The translations under genes were made by a program, and so were the position numbers. Below are positions 1 to 4,935 of a stretch of DNA of 5,414 nt, in pieces. Each line of letters starts with the position of its first letter. Positions within the stretch are counted from its first letter, which is position 1. The notes under the pieces are model-generated. The model ran no database searches. It had not been told where the DNA came from and saw only the letters and a list, made by a program, of their open reading frames with translations. Origin of the DNA: an uncultured Cloacibacillus sp. (lineage in GTDB: Bacteria > Synergistota > Synergistia > Synergistales > Synergistaceae); NCBI GenBank assembly GCA_934511335.1, contig CAKSWL010000167.1:1-5414 (forward strand), given 5' to 3'.

Positions 1-328
1 CGTTGTACATGACCTTGCGGCGGTTGGCGCCGGCGCCTTCGGCCATGAATTTATCCTCCTGCGAGGGCGAGTGCGTGAGCACGACGTCGACGTCGCCGTT
101 GCGGCCGTACTCAAGCGCCTTGCCGGTACCTACGGAGACCCACTGGATCTCGATGCCGGTATCCTTGAGCAGGATGGGGGCAAGATAATCAAGAAGTCCG
201 GTGTTGTCGGTGCTGGTGGTGGTCGCCATCCGGAGCACGGGGGCCTTGGCCGCCGCGAGCGAGCCGAAGGCCAGCAGGCAGGCGACGATAAGTAACGCGA
301 TTATGGAACCTTTCTTGTTGATACGCAT
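1..328 (-). CDS. tupA: TupA, tungstate ABC transporter substrate-binding protein (5' part, runs off the window)
   Basis: Periplasmic binding protein that captures tungstate for a TupABC importer; tungsten then goes to pterin cofactor enzymes. The reverse strand gives 109 codons from an ATG at 328-326 and is cut by the window edge; the family is usually about 270-300 residues. Residues 1-29 form a signal peptide: basic start (R2, K5, K6), hydrophobic core 9-22, and AAAKA near the cleavage site. I14-V-A-C17 resembles a lipobox, so a lipoprotein is possible, but the hydrophobic stretch continues past C17. The mature part begins with the TupA-type oxyanion motif TTTST (36-40), then DNTGLLDYL, followed by VGTGKALEYG and GDVDVVLTHSP, which are typical of TupA rather than ModA or WtpA. 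An AGGAGGG Shine-Dalgarno at 344-338, nine bases upstream, fixes the start. tupB and tupC probably lie beyond the left edge. Family call is firm; substrate is inferred from family. Confidence 0.93.
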   Translation of the reverse strand, partial: MRINKKGSIIALLIVACLLAFGSLAAAKAPVLRMATTTSTDNTGLLDYLAPILLKDTGIEIQWVSVGTGKALEYGRNGDVDVVLTHSPSQEDKFMAEGAGANRRKVMYN

Positions 329-344
329 GGGTAAAAACCCTCCT
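329..344 (-). promoter_or_regulatory. tupA ribosome binding site with a small overlapping hairpin
   Basis: The Shine-Dalgarno AGGAGGG (344-338) is near-perfect. Its last bases GGGT (340-337) can pair with ACCC (332-329) around a TTTT loop directly before the start codon. The stem is only 4 bp, so by itself it would be a weak translational brake. It may be part of the leader's control or chance. Confidence 0.6.
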
Positions 345-402
345 CGTGAGATTTTTGCTGCGTTACAGCCGATATTCAAAACCCGCGGGGAGTAAGGGAT
401 AT

Positions 403-424
403 AAAAATAGAAGCGCCGAGCTTC
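403..424 (-). terminator. Terminator-like hairpin in the tupA leader (candidate expression platform)
   Basis: In the leader RNA, GAAGC (424-420), a 5-nt loop and GCTTC (414-410) form a hairpin followed by TA and five Ts (407-403). The stem is short for an intrinsic terminator. Its 5' arm uses bases (422-419) that can also pair as the 3' strand of the outermost helix of the upstream riboswitch candidate, so the two would be mutually exclusive. This is seen in sequence; function is inferred. Confidence 0.4.
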
Positions 425-555
425 CGTGAACCCTTTTCCGCAACGGGAGACGGCTTCCGTTTCCAAAAGCCGCCCTAACGACCGCCTCCCATAGCCTCAG
501 GCCGTAGGAAAGACGATTTCAGGGACGTATGCAGGCAACATACGGCATAGCTTCC
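415..555 (-). ncRNA. Candidate Moco/Tuco (molybdenum or tungsten cofactor) riboswitch upstream of tupA
   Basis: The leader RNA matches, from memory, the 3' half of the E. coli moaA Moco motif. A GC-rich hairpin GGCGGCUU (474-467)/AAGCCGUC (456-449) with a 10-nt loop is followed at once by UCUCCCGU (450-443) and then GGAAAAGG (439-432). In moaA the same order is a GGGCGAAG/CUUCGCC hairpin, UCCCGU, then GGAAAGG. A P2-like helix pairs ACGG (505-502) with CCGU (446-443). A short P3-like arm, GCCU...AGGC, lies around 484-501. Outer pairing is possible between AGCU/CCGU (552-542) and ACGG/AGCU (427-419), or CGUCCC (527-522) with GGG...ACG. The reduced P3 would suit the Tuco variant class linked to tungsten genes, which fits tupA downstream. 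The predicted transcript start lies about 20 nt upstream of it. Homology is visual only; boundaries are approximate. Confidence 0.72.
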
Positions 556-581
556 GGGCAGAAAAAATCTGCGCCGCGGTT

Positions 582-611
582 ATTGTACACTATCTCCCGC
601 GGTCATTTCAA
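582..611 (-). promoter_or_regulatory. Sigma70-type promoter for the tupA leader
   Basis: On the minus strand TTGAAA (611-606) and TACAAT (587-582) are separated by 18 bp, each five of six to consensus. Transcription would start near 575, giving a leader of about 245 nt that contains the whole riboswitch candidate. Confidence 0.65.
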
Positions 612-633
612 CAGATAAAAACAAGAGGGAAGA

Positions 634-658
634 CAAGGGGTGTTGGGGGCACCCCTTG
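634..658. repeat. Perfect 9-bp inverted repeat
   Basis: CAAGGGGTG (634-642) and CACCCCTTG (650-658) form a perfect palindrome around a 7-nt loop. Neither side is followed directly by a T-run; on the minus strand five Ts come about 12 nt later. It lies just upstream of the tupA promoter and may be the end of a dispersed repeat, or a barrier to transcription entering from the right. Confidence 0.6.
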
Positions 659-850
659 CTGATGTGGAGATTTTGTGTGTTTTTAAGGCATTTGTGATAA
701 AAATAAACGGGTCGTCGCCCTTAGATAGAGCACGGCCCGCAATACAACCATCAGCCGTTCTCCTTTCCAAAGGGAGGCTGTCTCGTTTCCCAGACAACCC
801 TGTCGGCCTGAAAACCTTAGAGTTTTTCCTTAGGTGCGCAGGCTCGGAGA
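640..850. other. Gene-less structured stretch, possible dispersed intergenic repeat
   Basis: I see no credible gene in the part of the spacer right of the tupA promoter. ORFs on both strands lack ribosome binding sites and protein-like composition. Several palindromes occur: CAGCC (752-756)/GGCTG (776-780) enclosing TCC/GGA, GACA/TGTC (793-804), and an imperfect ACCTTAG/CTTAGGT near 815-838. The CTCCTTTCC-AAAGGGAGG core resembles, from general familiarity, repeats scattered between genes in gut anaerobes. That resemblance cannot be tested from one copy. Confidence 0.3.
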
Positions 851-878
851 ACCATTATTTATTTTATCTACGTGAATA

Positions 879-887
879 TGTTACAAT
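879..887 (+). promoter_or_regulatory. Extended -10 promoter for the phosphoesterase operon
   Basis: TGTTACAAT is an extended -10 element (TGn plus TACAAT at 882-887) in an AT-rich stretch. No good -35 lies 16-18 bp upstream, as expected for an extended -10 promoter. Transcription would begin near 894, leaving a leader of about 70 nt. Confidence 0.45.
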
Positions 888-962
888 AAAGAAAATAAAA
901 AGACAAGCATTCTGTTCGCAATTACTCATAAAAATTTTTGAAGCTAAAGAGAGGCGACCAGC

Positions 963-1640
963 ATGGCGACACTGCACCTACCATCAAATATTCCAAAGCC
1001 GACGCTCCAGGAGATAAGGGAGTGTCCGATCATCAAGCACTTTGACGACCTCGGCATCTGGTTCGGCATCAACCCGCCCTGTATCGACGCCCGCGACATG
1101 GTGCTGCACCTCTCGGACACTCCCTACACTATATATTCCTACCTGCGGCGGGCGCTCCGGCGGCTCAACCCCGCCTGGGTCGTCCACACGGGAGATTTCG
1201 TGGACAACGTCAAACTCGAAAAGCGTCCGGGAATGCTCGACCTCTACCAAAAAAAGGTGAAGGACTTTCTCTCCATCTTCGAAGAGAAGGATTACGGAGC
1301 CATCCTAGTCACGGGAAACCACGACCACGTCCCGACTCTGCTCGATGAGCCGCGCAGCCCCTCCGTTCAGGTCTGGACCGGTCCGGGACGTTTTTCACTG
1401 GGACAGTTCAGCTTCCGGGCCGGACATACCTACGAGGATGTGAAGGGCGAGCCTGAGCAGTACAACCTCTACGGGCACAACCTCGTACACGCGTCGGGCT
1501 GCACGGAGGAGGGGAAAATGTACCTCAACGGGCTGCAGGCGATGCATCTGATCCACATCCGCACGGGCGAGGTGACGGCGATCCCCTATCCGCCGGGGAC
1601 GGACAACGCGCGGCTCCAGCGCAAACGGGTCTCGCTGTAA
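963..1640 (+). CDS. Calcineurin-like metallophosphoesterase
   Basis: Predicted dinuclear-metal phosphoesterase of 225 residues with no signal peptide or membrane segment, so probably cytosolic. Motifs in order: VLHLSDTP (47-54), supplying the first metal Asp D52; GD (77-78) in HTGDFVDN, supplying the bridging Asp D78; GNHDH (118-122), with catalytic N119/H120; H155 in RAGHTY; and GH (171-172) with H176. The usual D-x-H of motif I is D-T-P here, so its His is missing, and the last motif is GHxxxH rather than GHxH. About 45 residues precede the first strand, more than in compact family members. The start is supported by GAGG at 951-954, eight bases upstream. A second gene follows after 25 bp, indicating an operon. 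The fold is confident; the substrate (nucleotide, nucleic acid, cyclic dinucleotide or protein) cannot be told. Confidence 0.85.
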   Translation: MATLHLPSNIPKPTLQEIRECPIIKHFDDLGIWFGINPPCIDARDMVLHLSDTPYTIYSYLRRALRRLNPAWVVHTGDFVDNVKLEKRPGMLDLYQKKVKDFLSIFEEKDYGAILVTGNHDHVPTLLDEPRSPSVQVWTGPGRFSLGQFSFRAGHTYEDVKGEPEQYNLYGHNLVHASGCTEEGKMYLNGLQAMHLIHIRTGEVTAIPYPPGTDNARLQRKRVSL

Positions 1641-1665
1641 ATCCATTTATGAAGGAGGCAGGATA

Positions 1666-2700
1666 ATGATATCTCTGGTAAGAACAGGACCAGAAAGCAT
1701 CGCGATGAAACTTTCCTCTGAAGTCGCCGAGATACGCCACAAGCTCGGCGCGTGGGGGACGCTGATTTCGCTCGACGCCGAGGAGGCGCTCAGAAAATAC
1801 GGCCCGACGCGGCGGCTCGTATTTCTCACCCTTCCCGCGGAGGAGGGCGGCACATCACAGGAGACCTACGTTTCGGAAAACCCGCTGGAGCTTTTCCTCA
1901 CGACGCTGATAAACAGCCGCATGACCGGCGGCGTAGAGAACGTCAGCATGATGCCCGGCTACATCATGATGCGCCTGATGGGAGACTTCGAGCGCGGCAT
2001 AACATCCATCCAGAGAGACATCGGCGGCGAGATCATCGACCGCGACCCGATCTTCCGCCCCGACATCCCCGGCACCTCCTCCATAATATACTTCACGCCC
2101 AGGTCGCTTGCGAAGACCATTCCCGTCTACGACATTTATAAAAAGGCGCTGCTCATCCACACCCGCTCCAAGGGGGCGATCGTCCAGTATCTCTCCGTCC
2201 ACGGCATCGAGTACCTCGGAGACGCGCTCGGCACCCCCGACTGGAACGATATCGAAATAAAAATATGCGACTCCGACGGCCTCTTCGACCTGCACCGGCA
2301 AAGGCTGCTGACCGTAACGCAGGGGATGCAGATCGGGATCGTGCTCGAAGAGAGGTGGGAGCGCGAGCAGGCGCTGACGCGGCGCACCATCCCCGTCTAT
2401 ATGGTGAAGCTCTACACGCCGCTGGATATCGGCACGATAAAGAAGCTGGCGATGGGGATGGAATACAACGACCGCGGGCAGCGCTTTGTGGACTTCGACG
2501 TCTACCACGGCGACCGCAAAGTATCGGCCTTCACGGAGCTGGAAAAAAATCCCGGCAAAACGCGCAACGAACTCGGCGTCATCAACCGCAACGAGATCCT
2601 GAAAAACATCGACATCGACTCGATAAACGAGCTGCTGCGGCTGGAAGCCGAGATAGAGAGACAGCGGAAAAGGCCAGTCGGTGCCAAGAATACCGCTTAA
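1666..2700 (+). CDS. Conserved-looking protein of unknown function (344 aa), operon partner of the phosphoesterase
   Basis: I do not recognise the family. The reading frame is clearly real: AAGGAGG (1652-1658) sits seven bases before the ATG, it lies 25 bp behind the upstream gene, and composition is protein-like throughout. No signal peptide or transmembrane helix is visible, so it should be cytosolic. It reads as mixed alpha/beta: a helical start (13-45), strand LVFLTLP (51-57), a Met-rich patch (95-105, MMPGYIMMRLM), and a charged C-terminal helix (about 317-336) rich in Glu, Leu and Arg. The phrase TIPVY occurs twice (151-155 and 241-245), each after basic residues and followed by Lys-rich helix-like sequence ending near IEY/MEY. 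This may mark two related half-domains 90 residues apart. Shared transcription suggests a joint role with the phosphoesterase, for example as a regulatory or scaffold subunit. That is inference only. Confidence 0.8.
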   Translation: MISLVRTGPESIAMKLSSEVAEIRHKLGAWGTLISLDAEEALRKYGPTRRLVFLTLPAEEGGTSQETYVSENPLELFLTTLINSRMTGGVENVSMMPGYIMMRLMGDFERGITSIQRDIGGEIIDRDPIFRPDIPGTSSIIYFTPRSLAKTIPVYDIYKKALLIHTRSKGAIVQYLSVHGIEYLGDALGTPDWNDIEIKICDSDGLFDLHRQRLLTVTQGMQIGIVLEERWEREQALTRRTIPVYMVKLYTPLDIGTIKKLAMGMEYNDRGQRFVDFDVYHGDRKVSAFTELEKNPGKTRNELGVINRNEILKNIDIDSINELLRLEAEIERQRKRPVGAKNTA

Positions 2701-2737
2701 TTATAGATAGATTAAATATTTAATAGCTATATTTTTG

Positions 2738-2796
2738 ATAATTTTCGCCCCTTACTATCGACCTTCTGGGATTGTTTAAGGACGAAAATTATTTTT
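2738..2796 (+). terminator. Long hairpin with T-run after the phosphoesterase operon
   Basis: ATAATTTTCG (2738-2747) pairs perfectly with CGAAAATTAT (2783-2792). An inner CCTTA (2750-2754)/TAAGG (2777-2781) extends the stem around a 22-nt loop. The 3' arm runs into TTTTT (2792-2796). It lies 38 bp after the stop codon and is placed as the operon's terminator. The AT-rich stem and large loop are unusual for an intrinsic terminator. Confidence 0.5.
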
Positions 2797-2970
2797 GTGC
2801 CTTTTGCTCGACAACATAGTTAACCATTTTATCTTTTTATTGCCGTTTTCTAAAATTACTATTAAATCTACAAAAGAATACAGCCTTTAAAATCATTTTT
2901 ACTCTCTTTATTATAAAAAACATCCTAATTTAACACAAAATTTAATGTTCAGTATTTTTATTTTTTATTA
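2797..2970. other. AT-rich spacer, no gene seen
   Basis: This part of the 447-bp spacer is very AT-rich compared with the flanking genes and carries no ORF or RNA gene that I can support. The only notable item is a 10-bp direct repeat TTATTGCCGT (2837-2846 and 2968-2977), 131 bp apart. Each copy supplies a TTGCCG that could act as a -35 box. Confidence 0.5.
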
Positions 2971-3015
2971 TTGCCGTAGAATTTAAAATGTGGTAAACTA
3001 AAGTTGCTCTATAAT
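2971..3015 (+). promoter_or_regulatory. Promoter region of the NSS transporter operon
   Basis: There are two candidates. TTGCCG (2971-2976) and TAAACT (2994-2999) are 17 bp apart. A perfect TATAAT lies at 3010-3015 but has only a weak -35. Either gives a leader of about 120-145 nt before the transporter start. Confidence 0.45.
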
Positions 3016-3062
3016 CACCGCATCGAATTATTTGATTTTTAATTATATAAAGAAAGGAGAGG

Positions 3063-3111
3063 GCGTCTTCACATCAGTGTCACCTTAAGTGAGGACGCGG
3101 GAAGATGTCAC
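3063..3111 (+). promoter_or_regulatory. Structured 5' leader of the NSS transporter (candidate attenuator or unknown cis-RNA)
   Basis: GCGTCTTCAC (3063-3072) pairs along all ten positions (one G-U) with GTGAGGACGC (3089-3098) around a 16-nt loop. Alternative pairings compete with this stem: TCTTC/GAAGA (3066-3070 with 3101-3105), ACATC/GATGT (3071-3075 with 3104-3108) and GTGA/TCAC (3089-3092 with 3108-3111). A loose T-rich segment (3112-3119) follows. A Shine-Dalgarno-like AAAGGAGAG just before the stem has no sensible reading frame after it. I could not match it to a riboswitch class I know. Confidence 0.45.
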
Positions 3112-3147
3112 ATTTTATTCTCACATTACGGAAAGCGAGGTATATGC

Positions 3148-4641
3148 ATGGCTGAAATCAAAAAAGGCGGCGAACAATTCTCAAGTCGCTGGGGACTTTT
3201 ATGCACCATACTCGGCATGGCGGTAGGCACCGGCAATATCTGGCGCTTCCCGCGCGAAGTTGCCTCCAACAACGGCGGCGCTTTTATCCTTATGTGCTTC
3301 ATTGCGCTGTTTGTCTGGGCAGTGCCGCTGATCTGCGCCGAATCGGTCTTCGGAAAGAAGACCCGCATGGCGAACGCCGGCGCCTTCAAGGTGCTGCTGG
3401 GAGAGAAATACGCCTGGGTCGGCGCTTTCTGCGCGATGGTCTGCATCATGCTCGGAAGCTACTATGTAGTCGTCCTTGGCTGGGTAACGAAATATCTCGT
3501 TCTGATCTTCACCGGATTCCTCGACGCCGTAAGGGCCGGGGGAACTGATTTTGCCACAGAGTTCTTCAAAGGCTTCGCGACTACGCCCCCCTCCTATGAA
3601 GCCTGGGCCTGGTTCGCCTTCGCCGTCGTGCTTTCCGCGATCATCATCTTCCGCGGCATCCAGGGCGGTATCGAGACGGCGAACAAGATCATGATACCAG
3701 CCGTCTTCGTACTCCTCGCCGTCCTTCTCGTGCGCGTCGTGATGTTTCCCGGCGCCTGGAAGGGCTTTGAGTACATGTTCCACGTAGACCCCAAAGACTT
3801 CCTCAACCCCCGGATCTGGCTGGCGGCCTTCACGCAGGCGGCCTGGTCCTCCGGCGCCGGCTGGGGCATGTTCCATGTCTATTACGTCTATGCCGCGAAG
3901 GATGAGGATATCGAGCTCAACTCCTTCACGGTCACCTTCGGCGATATGGTCGCGGCGATGCTCGCCGCTATGGTCGTTTTGCCCGCCGTTTTCGCCCTGG
4001 CCCCTGACCCGCAGGCGGTCATGAAGTCCGGCGCCAACGGCCTGACCTTCGTTCATCTGACGAACCTCTTCGCCCATACCTCTGGCGGCTTCGTCATGGC
4101 GGTGCTCTTCTTCCTCGCCCTCTTCTCGGCGGCACTTTCTTCGGTCATCGCGATGCTGGAGACCGGCACGCGCAACCTCATCGACATGGGCTTTTCGCGC
4201 GTCAAGGCGACGATGTGCGTGGCGATCTTCTTCATCTTCGTCGGCTCCTTCTCGGCCCTCGACAACCGGGTCTTTGAAAACCAGGATATGGTCTGGGGCG
4301 TCGGGCTGCTCGTCGTCGGGCTCATCTATTCGCTGGCCTCGCTCAAGTACGGCGTGGATAAGCTTTGGGAAGAGGATATCATGCCCTGCTCCGACATCAA
4401 CGTCAAGTGGATGTGGAGCTGCATCAAGTTCTTCCCCCTTGAGTTCGCCTTCGTCTGGGGCTGGTGGATGTGGGACGCCGCTTCTTGGTATCCGGGAGAG
4501 TGGTTCAAGTTTTGGCCGATCACGAAGTACCAGTACACGCCGGGGGCAATGGTCGTTGAATGGGCGCTTATCGCCTTGGTCTGTTTGCTGCTGAACGGAA
4601 TCATCTCCAAACGTCTCGTTCACACGAACAAGATCGATTGA
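3148..4641 (+). CDS. Sodium:neurotransmitter symporter (NSS/SNF) family amino-acid transporter, MetP-like
   Basis: LeuT-fold inner-membrane symporter that imports an amino acid with Na+; 497 residues and about 12 helices is usual for the family. TM1 carries GMAVGTGNIWRFP (23-35), the unwound Na+/substrate site, with N30 equal to LeuT N27. TM3 has SYY (104-106), Y106 matching the substrate-gating Y108 of LeuT. TM6 has QAAWSSGAGWG (230-240), aligned with LeuT QIFFTLSLGFG. TM8 has AALSS (328-332), matching the Na2 residues. By ungapped alignment from KDEDI (251-255), LeuT N286 (Na1) becomes D266 and LeuT E290 (chloride-site position) becomes A270. Start: GAGG (3137-3140) seven bases before the ATG; an out-of-frame ATG overlaps at 3144. 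A MetS-like small gene follows after 25 bp, which points to the MetPS group (methionine and other neutral amino acids in Corynebacterium). Substrate here is unproven. Confidence 0.93.
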   Translation: MAEIKKGGEQFSSRWGLLCTILGMAVGTGNIWRFPREVASNNGGAFILMCFIALFVWAVPLICAESVFGKKTRMANAGAFKVLLGEKYAWVGAFCAMVCIMLGSYYVVVLGWVTKYLVLIFTGFLDAVRAGGTDFATEFFKGFATTPPSYEAWAWFAFAVVLSAIIIFRGIQGGIETANKIMIPAVFVLLAVLLVRVVMFPGAWKGFEYMFHVDPKDFLNPRIWLAAFTQAAWSSGAGWGMFHVYYVYAAKDEDIELNSFTVTFGDMVAAMLAAMVVLPAVFALAPDPQAVMKSGANGLTFVHLTNLFAHTSGGFVMAVLFFLALFSAALSSVIAMLETGTRNLIDMGFSRVKATMCVAIFFIFVGSFSALDNRVFENQDMVWGVGLLVVGLIYSLASLKYGVDKLWEEDIMPCSDINVKWMWSCIKFFPLEFAFVWGWWMWDAASWYPGEWFKFWPITKYQYTPGAMVVEWALIALVCLLLNGIISKRLVHTNKID

Positions 4642-4666
4642 CGCCGGCAGTAAAGGAGGATTTTTA

Positions 4667-4768
4667 ATGTGGCAGGCTAATATGATTCTTTGTGTCGCTA
4701 TCGGGTTTGGCTGCTTTATCTGGGCCATTAAGAGAACAATGAGCGCCGAGCGCAAAAAAAATAAGTAA
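4667..4768 (+). CDS. MetS-family NSS transporter small subunit (33 aa, single membrane helix)
   Basis: A short gene encoding 33 residues, MWQANMILCVAIGF at the N-terminus, with one hydrophobic helix (about 5-21), then a basic tail (K22, R23, and RKKNK at the end) that should sit in the cytoplasm. It has one of the best ribosome binding sites in the window, AAGGAGG (4653-4659), seven bases before the ATG. It starts 25 bp behind the NSS gene and ends just before the strong terminator. In Corynebacterium glutamicum the NSS transporter MetP needs a small partner, MetS, for methionine uptake. Very short single-helix proteins next to bacterial NSS genes are annotated as this family. Position, size and topology support the call; sequence similarity at this length is weak evidence. 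Confidence 0.8.
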   Translation: MWQANMILCVAIGFGCFIWAIKRTMSAERKKNK

Positions 4769-4783
4769 ATTTTTTCCCCTTAG

Positions 4784-4822
4784 GGGCGGGCGGACGCGCT
4801 TTTACGTCCGCCCGCCCTCTTT
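4784..4822 (+). terminator. Strong intrinsic terminator of the NSS-MetS operon
   Basis: GGGCGGGCGGACG (4784-4796) pairs perfectly over 13 bp with CGTCCGCCCGCCC (4805-4817) around an 8-nt loop, followed by TCTTT. It lies 15 bp after the small-subunit stop codon. The T-tract is short but the stem is very stable. A smaller CCCC-TTA-GGGG palindrome (4776-4786) overlaps its 5' arm. Confidence 0.85.
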
Positions 4823-4861
4823 GAGCATATCCTAATTAGGCCGTAATTTCCCTTCAAAGAC

Positions 4862-4889
4862 TTGTAAAATCTCCAAACTATCGTAATAT
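4862..4889 (+). promoter_or_regulatory. Promoter for trkA
   Basis: TTGTAA (4862-4867) and TAATAT (4884-4889) are 16 bp apart, giving a start near 4896 and a leader of about 40 nt. With the terminator upstream, this suggests that trkA is transcribed separately from the transporter operon. Confidence 0.5.
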
Positions 4890-4935
4890 ACGTATCAGTT
4901 TTGACAATAAAGCCCCGAAAGGACGGAGATCCATC

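Noticed and set aside
525..544. CGTATG/CATACG hairpin (7-nt loop) in the tupA leader as an independent terminator
   Set aside because: No T-run follows it. It falls inside the riboswitch candidate and is better seen as an alternative pairing within the leader.
603..797. 64-codon minus-strand frame
   Set aside because: Its end coincides with the tupA -35 box and the perfect inverted repeat. There is no ribosome binding site and no recognisable domain. It is more likely translated repeat sequence.
640..1017. 125-codon plus-strand frame overlapping the phosphoesterase start
   Set aside because: It runs through palindromes and the extended -10 promoter, lacks a Shine-Dalgarno, and overlaps a well-supported gene.
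1855..2508. 217-codon minus-strand frame inside the unknown gene
   Set aside because: It is antisense to a gene with a strong ribosome binding site and operon context. Its Val/Asp/His-rich composition marks it as a shadow.
3052..3087. Leader peptide after the AAAGGAGAG upstream of the NSS gene
   Set aside because: The only nearby start is a GTG at 3077 or close by, at too long a spacing, and it gives just a few codons.
3199..4755. 518-codon open frame on the minus strand opposite the NSS transporter
   Set aside because: It is the antisense shadow of a clear membrane transporter. Its composition (long runs of charged Glu, Asp, Arg and His) is typical of reverse-read hydrophobic genes, and it has no ribosome binding site.
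4901..4906. Perfect TTGACA as the -35 box of trkA
   Set aside because: A -10 element 16-18 bp downstream would fall on the Shine-Dalgarno region and is not TATAAT-like, so it cannot serve this gene.
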